Positions 1 to 9,409 of a stretch of 64,000 nt of DNA are shown here, piece by piece (the stretch's first letter is position 1; every line of letters begins with the position of its first letter). The stretch is from assembly GCF_002205635.1 (NCBI RefSeq), contig NZ_NISJ01000001.1, positions 791,692 through 855,691 on the forward strand, read 5' to 3'. The position numbers were made by a program, and so were the translations under genes. The notes under the pieces were generated by a model that had not been told where the DNA came from, did not search any database, and worked only from the letters and a program-made list of their open reading frames with translations. This DNA comes from Sphingopyxis witflariensis (lineage in GTDB: Bacteria; Pseudomonadota; Alphaproteobacteria; Sphingomonadales; Sphingomonadaceae).

Positions 1-421
1 CTGGAACCTCGCGGCGTCCGGCGGGGGCGATCCATTCGGCCTCCATCAGCACGTCGAGTGTGCCCTTCGACGTCTGAACGCCGCGGATCGCCTCGATCTC
101 GGCGCGACTGACGGGTTCGTGATAGGCGACAATCGCCAGCACTTCCGACGCCGCGCGCGACAATTTGCGTGGGTCGTCGCGTTCGCGGCGCAGCAGATGG
201 GCAAGGTCGGCCGGGGTCTGAAAATGCCAATTCCCGCCGCGCTCGACCAGTTCGATCCCGCTTCCGGCATGGCGCGCGGCAATCGTCTGGATGATCGCGC
301 GCACCTCGCCCGGCGTCATCTCGTCGCCCAGCCGCCCTGCCACCTGCCGCGCATCGAGCGGCGCGTCGCTGGCAAAGAGCATCGCTTCAATCGCGCGTTC
401 GCGGTCGTCGATCGGATTCAT
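1..421 (-). CDS. scpB: Segregation and condensation protein B (3' end outside window)
   Basis: ScpB is the winged-helix partner of ScpA and SMC in the condensin complex that organises the chromosome. The reading frame begins with ATG at 421 (MNPIDDRERAIEAML) and stays open to the window edge, so about 140 N-terminal residues are seen and the C-terminus is missing. Visible family features are the N-terminal winged helix, the SRAASEVLAIVAYHEPVSR segment that matches the ScpB core helix, and the LMEAEWIAPAGRREVP stretch that precedes the usual GRP ending. The start codon overlaps the scpA stop by 4 nt (ATGA), indicating translational coupling. Identity is firm from sequence and context. Confidence 0.93.
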   Translation of the reverse strand, partial: MNPIDDRERAIEAMLFASDAPLDARQVAGRLGDEMTPGEVRAIIQTIAARHAGSGIELVERGGNWHFQTPADLAHLLRRERDDPRKLSRAASEVLAIVAYHEPVSRAEIEAIRGVQTSKGTLDVLMEAEWIAPAGRREVP

Positions 422-1179
422 GCTTCCGCTGCCTTCAGATATAGGGGTTCGAACGCGCCCTCCTGCCGCAGCGCGATCCTCCCTTGCCGCGCCAGTTCCA
501 GCGCCGCGACAAAGCTCGACGCAATCGCCGAGCGGCGCAGGGGGCCGTCATAGTCGGCAGGCAGAAAGTCGGACAGCTCGGCCCAGTCGAGCTTCACCCC
601 GATCAACCGCCGCAAATGCTGGAGCGCCGCGTCGAGCGTCACCACCGGTCGCCGCGATACCATATGCACGACAGGTTCGGTGCGCAATTTGACCTGTCCA
701 TAAGCCGCCAGCAAATCATAAAGGCTGGCGTCCCAACGCCGGACCTTAACATCGCGCAGCCCCTCCGGCTTCGATCGCAGAAACACGTCGCGGCCGACGC
801 AATCGCGCGCGAGCAGCCGCGCCGCCGCCTCGCGCATCGCCGCCAGCCGCTGCAGCCGCAGTTGCAGGCGCAGCGCCAGCTCGTCGGGCGATGGCTCCTC
901 CAGCGGATCCTTGGGCAAAAGCAGCGCCGACTTGAGATAAGCGAGCCACGCCGCCATCACCAGATAATCGGCCGCAACCTCCAGCTTCAGCGCGCGCGCT
1001 TCGTTGATGAAGTCGAGATATTGCTCGACCAGCGCGAGGATCGAAATTTGCCGCAGATCGACCTTCTGCCCACGCGCAAGCGTCAGCAGCAGGTCGAGCG
1101 GTCCCTCCCAGCTTTCGAAGTTGAGCTGCAGCGCGTCCTCGCGCTCGGCTGCCGGGGTCGGTCCGAAATCGAGCTCCAC
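418..1179 (-). CDS. scpA: Segregation and condensation protein A
   Basis: ScpA is the kleisin subunit that bridges SMC heads and binds ScpB during chromosome condensation. The protein is 253 aa, a usual length. The N-terminal kleisin signature FESWEGPLDLLLTLARGQKVD is recognisable from about residue 17, followed by the QYLDFINEA and AAWLAYLKSALLLP helices; the C-terminal winged helix ends in the FEPLYLK segment typical of the family. The frame stays open far upstream, but that part overlaps nagZ; I place the start at GTG 1179 because it follows a G-rich Shine-Dalgarno-like stretch and lies 17 nt after the nagZ stop. It overlaps scpB by 4 nt. Confidence 0.94.
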   Translation of the reverse strand: MELDFGPTPAAEREDALQLNFESWEGPLDLLLTLARGQKVDLRQISILALVEQYLDFINEARALKLEVAADYLVMAAWLAYLKSALLLPKDPLEEPSPDELALRLQLRLQRLAAMREAAARLLARDCVGRDVFLRSKPEGLRDVKVRRWDASLYDLLAAYGQVKLRTEPVVHMVSRRPVVTLDAALQHLRRLIGVKLDWAELSDFLPADYDGPLRRSAIASSFVAALELARQGRIALRQEGAFEPLYLKAAEA

Positions 1180-1196
1180 CGCGCCCCCCGGCCCGC

Positions 1197-2204
1197 TTAC
1201 GCCGCAGCCAACAGCGCGTCGCGCTGATCGACCAGCACCGCGAACTCGCGCGGATCGGGCGCCCCGGCGATACGGTCCATCGCCCCCTCGAGCCGCGCCT
1301 GCGAAATGGTACTGATCGGATCGAGCGCATTGGCGATGCCAATCATATCGTCCATCTTCGCCCAGCAATTGAGCGCAATGTCGCATCCCGCCGCGATCGC
1401 GTCCGCCGCGCGCGACGGAACATTGCCCGACAAGGCGTTCATGTCGAGATCGTCGGTCATCAACAGGCCGTGAAAGCCGATGCGCTGGCGGATCACGCTG
1501 TCGATGATGATCGGCGACAGTGTGGCCGGACGATCGGGATCCCAGACATCGAACACGACATGGCACGTCATCGCCATCGCCGCATCGCGCAGCGCCGCGA
1601 ACGGCGCGAGGTCGGTCTGCAGATCATGGTCCGACGCTGCGACGCGCGGCAGTTCCTTGTGCGAATCGAGCAAGGCGCGGCCGTGCCCCGGGATATGCTT
1701 GACGATGCCGATCACCCCGCCCGCCTGCAATCCGCTCAGGATCGCACGTCCCAGCGCCGCGACGCGCATCGGCTCGCTACCGAGTGCGCGATCGCCAATC
1801 ACGTCACTCGCGCCGGGCTGGCGCACATCGAGCAACGGCAGGCAATCGACGGTGATGCCGACCTCCGCCAGCATCGCCGCGAGCGCCATTGCGTTGAGCC
1901 GCGCCGCCTCGATCGCGCTGGCGGGCGCGCGCTCATAGAGTTCGTCGAACGCCGAACCGCTGGGAAACAACGGCCATTCGGGCGACTTCATCCGCGCGAC
2001 GCGTCCACCCTCCTGGTCGATCAGGATCGGCAGATTGTCGCGCCCGTCGAGGCTGCGCAGATCGTCGGTCAACCGCCGCAATTGCTCGCGATTCTCGATG
2101 TTGCGGCCAAAGATGATATATCCTGCCGGATCGCTGTCGCGAAAGAAGGCGCGCTCGTCATCGGTCAGCGTCAGGCCCGACAGGCCGAAAATGGCGGGTA
2201 TCAT
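1197..2204 (-). CDS. nagZ: Beta-N-acetylhexosaminidase NagZ
   Basis: A glycoside hydrolase family 3 enzyme that removes N-acetylglucosamine from muropeptides in the cytoplasm during peptidoglycan recycling; in many bacteria its product also feeds AmpC beta-lactamase induction. The 335-aa protein shows the family hallmark KHIPGHG at residues 169-175, whose His belongs to the catalytic loop, and LLMTDDLDM around 247-255, which carries the catalytic nucleophile Asp. An early LIDQEGGRVARM segment also matches the family. No signal peptide is visible, as expected for a cytosolic NagZ. It sits in a conserved minus-strand block between the SPOR-domain protein and scpA. Confidence 0.95.
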   Translation of the reverse strand: MIPAIFGLSGLTLTDDERAFFRDSDPAGYIIFGRNIENREQLRRLTDDLRSLDGRDNLPILIDQEGGRVARMKSPEWPLFPSGSAFDELYERAPASAIEAARLNAMALAAMLAEVGITVDCLPLLDVRQPGASDVIGDRALGSEPMRVAALGRAILSGLQAGGVIGIVKHIPGHGRALLDSHKELPRVAASDHDLQTDLAPFAALRDAAMAMTCHVVFDVWDPDRPATLSPIIIDSVIRQRIGFHGLLMTDDLDMNALSGNVPSRAADAIAAGCDIALNCWAKMDDMIGIANALDPISTISQARLEGAMDRIAGAPDPREFAVLVDQRDALLAAA

Positions 2205-2312
2205 CGTGCATCAACCTCCATCGGTTGGCACCCCCTCATGCGGCAACCTGAATTGCTAACATGGCACAGCCACAGGAGCGCACCAACGGATTCTGCGGCC
2301 AAGCGGGCCGAT

Positions 2313-3065
2313 TCAGCGAACGACGACGCAATTTTCACCCGCCACGCGCAATTTCCCGCATAAATTCGCTGCGTTGGCCGCCGTGCCGGTAGAAACACGT
2401 AGGCGATACACCGTCCCGCTTTCGACCTTTGCTGGCGAAACCGATTTGTTGAGGTCCGCAAGATAAGCAAAACGCTTCGACAAATTGGTCCACGCCTTGG
2501 TCGCGGCGCCTTCGCTGCTGAATGCCCCGAGTTGGATCATCGCCGATCCCGATGCCGCCGGAACAGTCGGCACGACCTTCGGCGCCACCTCGGCGGCCTT
2601 GACTGGCGCCACGGCGGGCTTGTCCTTATTCTTCGCTGCCGCGGCCTTGTCCGCCGCGGCTTTCTTCGCCGCCTTCGCCGCATCCTCGCGTTCCTGCGGG
2701 GTCACCGCAGGTTCTTCGGGCATCCGGGTCGGGTCGACCCTGCCAGCAGGCTCTGCGCCTTCGCTCGCGGCAAAGCTCGAATCGCCTTCGCCCTCGAAAG
2801 TCCTGGATGCATCATGTTTCGGCGCGACCTTATAGTCGCCGGCCTGCGCCACGATCAGTTCACCCTGCCCACGCGCACCGCCATTCTGCATCCACCACAG
2901 GCTGCCCAGCACTGTGCCGATCAGCAACAGGCCGCCGAGCACCAGCACGAGCAGGCGGACGGGCGAAACTTCGCCATCATTTTCATAAGCATCGGCCGCT
3001 TCCAGCCAGGGCAGGCGATCCTCGCCTTCGAGTCCCAGCCCCGCGTCCCCCCTGTCGTCGGCCAT
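2313..3065 (-). CDS. SPOR-domain membrane protein
   Basis: A predicted single-pass inner-membrane protein whose periplasmic SPOR domain should bind denuded peptidoglycan at the division site. The 250-aa protein has a cytoplasmic N-terminus of about 36 residues, one transmembrane helix (RLLVLVLGGLLLIGTVLGSL), a low-complexity linker rich in Ala, Lys and Pro, and a C-terminal SPOR fold beginning at AMIQLGAFSSEGAA and ending in CVVVR. The start ATG overlaps the argS stop by 1 nt (TGATG), so it is translationally coupled to argS. SPOR proteins next to argS and nagZ are common in sphingomonads. The exact division role is inferred from the domain only. Confidence 0.9.
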   Translation of the reverse strand: MADDRGDAGLGLEGEDRLPWLEAADAYENDGEVSPVRLLVLVLGGLLLIGTVLGSLWWMQNGGARGQGELIVAQAGDYKVAPKHDASRTFEGEGDSSFAASEGAEPAGRVDPTRMPEEPAVTPQEREDAAKAAKKAAADKAAAAKNKDKPAVAPVKAAEVAPKVVPTVPAASGSAMIQLGAFSSEGAATKAWTNLSKRFAYLADLNKSVSPAKVESGTVYRLRVSTGTAANAANLCGKLRVAGENCVVVR

Positions 3066-4792
3066 CAGACCATCTCCTCGAGCGCCTCGACCCCCATCAG
3101 GTACAGCCCGTTGCGGATAACCTGCCCGATTCCATCGGCCAAATAAAGGCGCGTCGCAGTCAATTCAGGATCGTCGGCCAGGATGACGCGCGCTTCGGGG
3201 CGGTCATTGCCCATATTCCACCAGGCGTGGAAGCCGGCGGCGACCTCCGCCAGATAGAAAGCGATCCGGTGCGGCTCACGCGCCGAGGCCGCCGATTCGA
3301 CGATCCGCGGGAATTGCGCGAGCAATTTGACGATCGCCAGTTCATGCACGTCAAGCCGCGCGGGCGCCGGTGCAGAGGGCGCAATGCCTGCATCAACCAG
3401 CTTGCGCTTCAGCGACGCGATCCGCGCATGCGCATATTGGACATAGAATACCGGGTTGTCGCGCGACGCCTCGACCACCTTGGCAAAGTCGAAATCCATC
3501 TGCGCGTCGGCCTTGCGGGTCAGCATGGTGAAGCGCACCGCATCCTTGCCGACCTCATCGACGACATCGGCAAGCGTGACGAAATTGCCCGCCCGCTTCG
3601 ACATTTTGAACGGCTCGCCATTTTTGAGCAGGCGGACCATCTGCACCAGCTTGACGTCGAACTTCTTCGTCCCGCCGGTCATCGCCGCGACCGCCGCCTT
3701 GATCCGCTTCACTGTACCGGCATGGTCGGCGCCCCAAATGTCGATCAGTTCGTCGGCATCCTGCGCCTTCTGATAATGATAGGCGAGGTCGGCGCCGAAA
3801 TAGGTCCAGCTGCCGTCAGACTTCTTGATCGGCCGGTCCTGATCGTCGCCAAATTGCGTCGAGCGGAACAGCGGCAGCTCGACAGGTTCCCAATCATCGG
3901 GCGTCTCGCCCTTCGGCGCTTCGAGCACCCCGTCATAGACCAGCCCCTGCTCGCGCAGCCATTTTTCGGCCTCGTCGGGCTTGCCCGCGGCTTGCAGCGC
4001 GGCCTCAGACGAGAAGAGATTGTGATGAATACCCAGTTTGGCGAGGTCAGCACGGATCATGTCCATCATCGCGCTGATCGCCTCCGCGCGGAATAGCCCC
4101 AGCCAGTCGCTGTCGGGCGCGCCTACGAAACGGTCGCCATATTCATTCGCCAGCTTCGCCGCGACCGGCTTCAGATAGTCGCCTGGATACAGCCCCTCGG
4201 GGATCGCGCCGATATCCTCGCCCAGCGCCTCGCGATAGCGCATATGCACCGACCGCGCGAGGACATCGACCTGCGCGCCCGCGTCATTGACATAATATTC
4301 GCGGATGACGTCGTGCCCGGCATATTCGAGCAGCGTCGCCAGCGCATCGCCGACAACGGCGCCGCGGCAATGGCCCACGTGCATGGGCCCTGTAGGGTTC
4401 GCCGAGACATATTCGACATTGACGCGCCGTCCCTGCCCCATCGTCGAACGCCCATATTCCAGGGTTTCTGCGTGGATCAGCGCCAGTTCGTCGCGCCAGC
4501 TGTCATCGATCAGCCGCAGGTTGATGAAACCCGGCCCGGCGACGCTCGCCTCGGTCACTTCGTCCAGCGCGCCCAGTTCGGCGACCAGCAGTTCGGCGAG
4601 CGCGCGCGGGTTCATGCCCGCAGGCTTGGCCAGCACCATCGCGGCGTTGGTTGCGACATCGCCATGTGCAGGATCGCGCGGCGGCTCGACGCTGATCGCG
4701 CCGCGATCGAGCCCGGCAGGCAGGGCATTTTTTACAGTGAGCGCATCGAGTGCGGCGCCGATATGGTCGGAAAAACGGCTGAACAGGGTCAC
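3065..4792 (-). CDS. argS: Arginyl-tRNA synthetase
   Basis: Class I aminoacyl-tRNA synthetase that charges tRNA-Arg with arginine. The 575-aa protein has the N-terminal Add1 domain, the HIGH-type motif HVGH around residues 138-141 inside SANPTGPMHVGHCRG, the KMSKS-type motif KMSKRAGNF in the second half, and a C-terminal all-helical DALR anticodon-binding domain (DNPVFYVQYAHARI onward). I chose GTG 4792 (MTLFSRFSDH); a TTG two codons upstream at 4798 is the alternative. A tRNA-Arg gene lies far downstream at 36 kb and is not linked to it. Confidence 0.95.
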   Translation of the reverse strand: MTLFSRFSDHIGAALDALTVKNALPAGLDRGAISVEPPRDPAHGDVATNAAMVLAKPAGMNPRALAELLVAELGALDEVTEASVAGPGFINLRLIDDSWRDELALIHAETLEYGRSTMGQGRRVNVEYVSANPTGPMHVGHCRGAVVGDALATLLEYAGHDVIREYYVNDAGAQVDVLARSVHMRYREALGEDIGAIPEGLYPGDYLKPVAAKLANEYGDRFVGAPDSDWLGLFRAEAISAMMDMIRADLAKLGIHHNLFSSEAALQAAGKPDEAEKWLREQGLVYDGVLEAPKGETPDDWEPVELPLFRSTQFGDDQDRPIKKSDGSWTYFGADLAYHYQKAQDADELIDIWGADHAGTVKRIKAAVAAMTGGTKKFDVKLVQMVRLLKNGEPFKMSKRAGNFVTLADVVDEVGKDAVRFTMLTRKADAQMDFDFAKVVEASRDNPVFYVQYAHARIASLKRKLVDAGIAPSAPAPARLDVHELAIVKLLAQFPRIVESAASAREPHRIAFYLAEVAAGFHAWWNMGNDRPEARVILADDPELTATRLYLADGIGQVIRNGLYLMGVEALEEMV

Positions 4793-4856
4793 GGGCAAAG
4801 CCTATCTGGTATCAAGAGGATGCAGGTGCGCGCCCTACCGCAGCTTGGGCAACGCG

Positions 4857-4891
4857 AAAAGCCCTGCGCCGCCGAAATGGCGCCGCAGGGC
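4857..4891 (-). terminator. Intrinsic terminator after the lipoprotein gene
   Basis: Read on the minus strand, an 8-bp stem GCCCTGCG/CGCAGGGC (4884-4891 with 4861-4868) is followed directly by TTTTCG. This has the form of a Rho-independent terminator for the minus-strand lipoprotein gene ending at 4933 and separates it from argS. Confidence 0.7.
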
Positions 4892-4932
4892 GAAGCTAGG
4901 GCGAACGGCGCATCGGCGCGCCGCCGCAAAAT

Positions 4933-5604
4933 CTATCGTCGAACGTTATATTCCAGCTGATCCTGCGTCAGTTGAAAGCCGACGAGCAGTTCGAAACTGG
5001 CGCGCTGAACCGCAACGCGGACCTCGGGAATGCTCAGCGGATCGACCGCAGCATCCTGATCGCCTGCCTTGCGCTTGCGGGTGATGCGCTCCTGAATATC
5101 GGCGGGAAGCGTCGCGGCGGCGCGGTCGACATAGGCCGACGCCTGACCGCGGCCCGTGCCACGCACCTGCCCCTCGGGGAAAGTGACGGTCACATTGCCC
5201 AATCGCTTTGCGACGACGGCGGTGCCGCCCTGAACGACGGTGGAGAAATAGGGTAAGGTCAGCGTGCGCGCCGGACCTGCATCACGCCGTGTGGCGACGA
5301 TTTCAAAGTTCGCGATCTGATAGACTTTTTCGCCGGTGTCGTTGCACTGCGGGGTCAGATTGGTGATCGTCGCGACGACGTCGATCGCGCGCGCATCGCG
5401 GCTGGTCGCCGGGTCGAACAAAGTGATGTCGCCGGTGTGCAACGGTACCGCCACCGCAGGGCAAGTATCGCGGACCGAGTTGATCCCTACGCCCGACGAC
5501 AGGTCAATGTCGTTGCTCTTTGCGCAGCCAGCCGCCGTCGCCATCGCCGCCGTGCCGCACAGCACAGCCAGAAACTTACGAGGCGAAGACGAAATGGGCA
5601 TCAT
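4933..5604 (-). CDS. Hypothetical lipoprotein
   Basis: I do not recognise a named family. The protein is about 223 aa when started at ATG 5604 (the adjacent ATG 5601 is equally possible). The frame stays open to 5661, but the inner start gives a clean signal peptide (RKFLAVLCGTAAMATAAGC) with a lipobox Cys, so it is probably anchored in the periplasm. The mature part is soluble and beta-rich with a long basic stretch RITRKRKAGDQD; it contains DTCPAVAVPL near its N-terminus and ends FQLTQDQLEYNVRR. It is transcribed alone, has its own terminator, and is divergent from ispH. Related proteins of unknown function are common in sphingomonads. Confidence 0.75.
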   Translation of the reverse strand: MMPISSSPRKFLAVLCGTAAMATAAGCAKSNDIDLSSGVGINSVRDTCPAVAVPLHTGDITLFDPATSRDARAIDVVATITNLTPQCNDTGEKVYQIANFEIVATRRDAGPARTLTLPYFSTVVQGGTAVVAKRLGNVTVTFPEGQVRGTGRGQASAYVDRAAATLPADIQERITRKRKAGDQDAAVDPLSIPEVRVAVQRASFELLVGFQLTQDQLEYNVRR

Positions 5605-5753
5605 GATGAACGGGCTTTCCAAACAGGCGCGATTGCGTCGGGACAGTTGATCCCGCTTCATGCGCGCCGCTTCTTATCGGTGCGATGAACGCGGCGCAAC
5701 TCGGACGAAGCCGCTTTACCGCTTATGCCCTGCTGCGCTAGAGCCCCCACAAC

Positions 5754-6740
5754 ATGAATGCACCCCATCCTATGACGCCCATTCCCGGCAATGAAACGGC
5801 AGAACTCAAGGTTTTGGTGGCCGCGCCGCGCGGCTTTTGCGCCGGGGTCGATCGGGCAATCCGTATCGTCGAGCTCGCGCTCGAACGTTTCGGCGCGCCG
5901 GTCTATGTCCGGCATGAAATCGTTCACAATCGCTATGTCGTTGAATCGCTAAAGGCCCAAGGCGCGATTTTCGTCGAATCGCTCGATCAGGTCCCCGACG
6001 ATATTCCGGTGGTGTTCAGCGCACATGGCGTGCCCAAAGCGGTGCCGGCGAAGGCCGAAACGCGCGGACTCGACTTTATCGACGCCACCTGCCCGCTGGT
6101 ATCGAAGGTCCACCGGATGGCCGAACGCCATTATGATGCCGGGCGACACATCATCTTCATCGGTCATGCCGGCCATCCCGAAGTCATCGGCACGTTAGGC
6201 CAATTGCCCGACGGCGCGATGACGCTGGTCGAATCGGTCGACGATGTTGCCGCGCTCTCGCCCGCCAATGCCGAAAATCTGGCTTTCCTGACCCAGACCA
6301 CGCTGTCGGTCGATGATACACGCGACATCGTCACGGCGCTCCGCCATCGTTTCCCCAGCATCGCCGGACCGCGCAGCGAGGATATTTGCTATGCGACCTC
6401 GAACCGTCAGGACGCGGTGAAGGCGATCGCGACCCAATGCGACCGCGTGATTGTAATCGGCGCGCCCAATAGTTCGAACAGCCTGCGGTTGGTTGAGGTC
6501 GCCGAACGACTCGGCATTCCCGCGCATCTGGTCCAGCGCGGAACCGATATCGATCCCAACTGGTTGCACGGTATCACGACGCTGGGCATCACCGCAGGCG
6601 CGAGCGCGCCCGAAACGCTCGTCCGTGAAGTGATCGACGCCGTGGCGGCTTGTCGGCCGATCGTCGAGAATGTCGTCGTGACCGCCGAAGAGAATATGGT
6701 GTTCAAACTGCCCCGCGGGCTCGAACCGGAAACGGAATAG
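5754..6740 (+). CDS. ispH: 4-hydroxy-3-methylbut-2-enyl diphosphate reductase
   Basis: IspH (LytB) is the last enzyme of the MEP isoprenoid pathway; it reduces HMBPP to IPP and DMAPP using a [4Fe-4S] cluster. The 328-aa protein has the three cluster cysteines at C29 ([11 protein letters not shown]), C113 ([11 protein letters not shown]) and C212 ([12 protein letters not shown]), and the conserved FSAHGVP and IGHAGHPEV motifs. ATG 5754 or the ATG at codon 7 could be used. It begins an ispH-thrB-rnhA unit with short gaps or overlaps, a gene order seen repeatedly in sphingomonads. Confidence 0.97.
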   Translation: MNAPHPMTPIPGNETAELKVLVAAPRGFCAGVDRAIRIVELALERFGAPVYVRHEIVHNRYVVESLKAQGAIFVESLDQVPDDIPVVFSAHGVPKAVPAKAETRGLDFIDATCPLVSKVHRMAERHYDAGRHIIFIGHAGHPEVIGTLGQLPDGAMTLVESVDDVAALSPANAENLAFLTQTTLSVDDTRDIVTALRHRFPSIAGPRSEDICYATSNRQDAVKAIATQCDRVIVIGAPNSSNSLRLVEVAERLGIPAHLVQRGTDIDPNWLHGITTLGITAGASAPETLVREVIDAVAACRPIVENVVVTAEENMVFKLPRGLEPETE

Positions 6741-6750
6741 GACCCCTATC

Positions 6751-7713
6751 ATGGCCGTTTACACCGCCGTCGATCCCGACGACCTCGCCGCGCTCGTCGC
6801 CCGCTATGACATGGGCACCGTCCTGTCGTGCAAGGGCATTGCCGAAGGGGTCGAGAACAGCAATTTCCTGCTCGAAACCACGGCCGGCCGCTTCATTCTG
6901 ACCCTCTATGAAAAGCGCGTGCAAGAGGACGACCTGCCCTTTTTCGTCGACCTGCTCGCCCATCTCGCGGCCAGCGACTGCCCGGTCCCCGCAATGATCC
7001 GCGATCGCGACGGGATCGCGATCCAGAAAATTTCGGGCCGTGCGGCGTGCATCATCCAGTTTCTCTCGGGCATTTCGCTAACCCATCCGACCGTCGGTCA
7101 GTCCGAAGCGACGGGCGCCGCGCTCGGCACCATGCACCGCGCGCTCGAAAATTATAACGGCGCACGCGAAAACAGCATGGGCCACCCTTATTGGCTCAGT
7201 GTCGCCCAGGCGACGGGCGACCTCGACGCGGTGATGCCGGGCCTGCAAGCGATCGTTGATGATGAGTTGAACTATCTCGGCGCCCATTGGCCCACCGATC
7301 TGCCGGCGCATGTCATCCACGCCGACCTGTTTCCCGACAATGTGCTGATGCTCGGCGACGAGGTTACCGGCCTGATCGACTTCTACTTCGCAGCGACGGA
7401 TTTCCGTGCCTATGACGTCGCGATCACGCACGCCGCCTGGACCTTTTCGGACGATGGCAGCACCTGCAACGCCGACCTCGCCCGGGCACTGATGCGCGGC
7501 TACGCCCGCGAAATCTCGCTGTCCGTCGCCGAAATCGCCGCCCTGCCCCTGCTCGCGCGCGGCGCATCGCTGCGCTTCCTGCTGACCCGCGCGCACGACT
7601 GGGTCCACACACCCGCCGACGCACTCGTCACGCGCAAGGACCCGCTGCCGTTCCTCAACCGCCTGCGCCGTTATAAGGGGGCCGACGCCGCCAGCCTGTT
7701 CGCCATCGCATGA
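6751..7713 (+). CDS. thrB: Homoserine kinase (APH-fold type)
   Basis: Phosphorylates L-homoserine for threonine synthesis. This is the aminoglycoside-phosphotransferase-fold ThrB of alpha- and some gammaproteobacteria, not the GHMP-kinase form. The 320-aa protein contains the catalytic loop [10 protein letters not shown] (HxDxxxxN) and the following IDFYFA metal-binding segment; the N-terminus [20 protein letters not shown] is the family's nucleotide-binding region. It begins 10 nt after ispH and overlaps rnhA by 4 nt, so the three are co-transcribed and the last two are translationally coupled. Confidence 0.95.
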   Translation: MAVYTAVDPDDLAALVARYDMGTVLSCKGIAEGVENSNFLLETTAGRFILTLYEKRVQEDDLPFFVDLLAHLAASDCPVPAMIRDRDGIAIQKISGRAACIIQFLSGISLTHPTVGQSEATGAALGTMHRALENYNGARENSMGHPYWLSVAQATGDLDAVMPGLQAIVDDELNYLGAHWPTDLPAHVIHADLFPDNVLMLGDEVTGLIDFYFAATDFRAYDVAITHAAWTFSDDGSTCNADLARALMRGYAREISLSVAEIAALPLLARGASLRFLLTRAHDWVHTPADALVTRKDPLPFLNRLRRYKGADAASLFAIA

Positions 7714-8177
7714 CCGAGGGCGAAGCAAAGACCGTGATCGTCGCGACCGACGGCGCGTGCAAGGGCAATCCCGGCCCCGGCGGCTGGGGCGCGGTGCTGC
7801 GCTGGGGCGATGTCGTGAAGAAGCTATCCGGCGGCGAACCCGACACGACGAACAACCGTATGGAGTTGATGGCAGCGATCGAGGCGCTGGCGGCGCTCAA
7901 ACGCGGCTGCAATGTCGAGCTATCGACCGACAGCGTCTATGTTCGCGATGGCATCACCAAATGGGTGTTCGGCTGGCAGAAAAATGGCTGGAAAACCGCA
8001 GCCAAAAAGCCTGTCGCCAACGCCGATCTGTGGCAACGGCTCGTGACCGAAGCAAAGCGGCACAAGATCGAATGGCTGTGGGTCAAGGGCCACGCCGGCC
8101 ACGGCGACAATGAAATCGCCGACCAGCTGGCGAGCGACGCCGCAATCGAAGTGATGCGCGCCATGCGGAAGCGTTAA
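7710..8177 (+). CDS. rnhA: Ribonuclease HI
   Basis: Hydrolyses the RNA strand of RNA-DNA hybrids, removing R-loops and primers. The 155-aa protein has all four catalytic carboxylates in order: D14 in [11 protein letters not shown]51 in NNRMELMA, D73 in STDSVYV and D137 in NEIADQLAS, with the conserved His in VKGHAGH. The GPGGWGAVL strand is typical of bacterial type 1 RNase H. The start overlaps the thrB stop (ATGA). The gene is convergent with an oxidoreductase gene that ends 6 nt downstream. Confidence 0.97.
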   Translation: MTEGEAKTVIVATDGACKGNPGPGGWGAVLRWGDVVKKLSGGEPDTTNNRMELMAAIEALAALKRGCNVELSTDSVYVRDGITKWVFGWQKNGWKTAAKKPVANADLWQRLVTEAKRHKIEWLWVKGHAGHGDNEIADQLASDAAIEVMRAMRKR

Positions 8178-8183
8178 ACGGCC

Positions 8184-9314
8184 TCAGCCAAAACGCAACG
8201 GCGCGTAAGGCGCCGTATCGACCTCGCCAATGGCGCCTTTCGGCGTCGGGGCACCCAGTTCGGCGGCGAGCAGTGCCGCGATCGCCGGCGCGGTCTGGAT
8301 ACCAAAGCCGCCCTGCCCCGCGCACCAGACGAAACCGGGCACCAGCGGATCTAGGCCGAAAACCGGCGCGCGATCGGGCGCAAAGCTGCGCAGGCCCGCC
8401 CATTTTCGCTCGACCGCGGCGATCGGCCAGTCGACCACCGCCTGCAAGCGGTCAATCGCCAGCGCGACATCCATCTCTTCGGGCGCCGCATCGCAGGGAT
8501 CGGACGGGGTTTCGTCGTGCGGGGTCAGCCAGATGCGCCCCTCGCTTGCGCCCTTGAAGTAGAATTGCCCGCCGACATGGACGACCAGCGGCAGTTCCGC
8601 GGGCACGGGCACGCCAAGGCGCAGTTGCAACACGGTCCGGCGATAGGGCTGGATGCCCAGCGGCGCGGCGCCGCACACCGCCGCCACGCCATCGGCCCAT
8701 GCCCCCGCCGCGTTGACGATCAGCGACGCGCGGATCGTTTCGCCGCCAGCCACGACCTCCCAGCCATCGCCCACTCGCCGCGCGCCCTTCAGCGGCGCGC
8801 GCGTCACCAGCACTGCGCCGCCACGCTTCGCCGCACGCAAATAGGCGGCGTGAAGGCGGCCGACATCGATGTCGCTGCACGCGGGCTCATAAGCGGCCTC
8901 GCTCCAGTCGGGACGGACGCCGGGGATCAAGCGTGCAATTTCGGCCCGCGCCATCCGCGTCACATCGACACCTTTCGCAGCAAATTCGGTGCAAAAGGCG
9001 TCGACGGCCACCGCCTCTTCGTGGCGTCCGATCGTCAGCGCGGTGCGCGGAAACAAAAAGCCGCGGCTGGAAAATTCGGCCGGCGGATCGGATAGCATCG
9101 CAAAGGACGCGGCCGACAGCGGCTGAACCTGCGCCCCGCCATAGCTTTCGTGCCAGAATGCCGCCGATCGCCCGGTCGCATGATAGCCGGGCATGTCCTC
9201 GGCTTCGATCAACATCACGCGGCGGTGAGGCGCCAGCGCAGCGGCCAGGCTGGCACCGGCGATCCCGGCGCCGACAATCAGAACATCGGTTGCGGAGGGA
9301 GCGGCAGCGGTCAT
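8184..9314 (-). CDS. FAD-dependent oxidoreductase (DAO family)
   Basis: A glycine-oxidase/D-amino-acid-dehydrogenase-type flavoprotein of about 376 aa. The N-terminal dinucleotide-binding motif reads DVLIVGAGIAGASLA, followed by the acidic strand end LIEAEDMPG and the TGRSAA loop. The C-terminal FAD-contacting segment is WCAGQGGFGIQTAPA. I prefer ATG 9314 (MTAAAPSATD); ATG 9326 is also possible. It lies alone between rnhA and the pilus operon, so the substrate cannot be read from context. Similar proteins are often annotated as D-amino-acid or glycerol-3-phosphate dehydrogenase-like; I do not assign one. Confidence 0.82.
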   Translation of the reverse strand: MTAAAPSATDVLIVGAGIAGASLAAALAPHRRVMLIEAEDMPGYHATGRSAAFWHESYGGAQVQPLSAASFAMLSDPPAEFSSRGFLFPRTALTIGRHEEAVAVDAFCTEFAAKGVDVTRMARAEIARLIPGVRPDWSEAAYEPACSDIDVGRLHAAYLRAAKRGGAVLVTRAPLKGARRVGDGWEVVAGGETIRASLIVNAAGAWADGVAAVCGAAPLGIQPYRRTVLQLRLGVPVPAELPLVVHVGGQFYFKGASEGRIWLTPHDETPSDPCDAAPEEMDVALAIDRLQAVVDWPIAAVERKWAGLRSFAPDRAPVFGLDPLVPGFVWCAGQGGFGIQTAPAIAALLAAELGAPTPKGAIGEVDTAPYAPLRFG

Positions 9315-9409
9315 GCCCCGCCGCATATCGGCTGGCGACAGGAATGCAAGCCGCCGGGCCAGCGAACATGGTTACTCTTTGGTAAGCCATGCTGGCTAGA
9401 GCTGTGCCA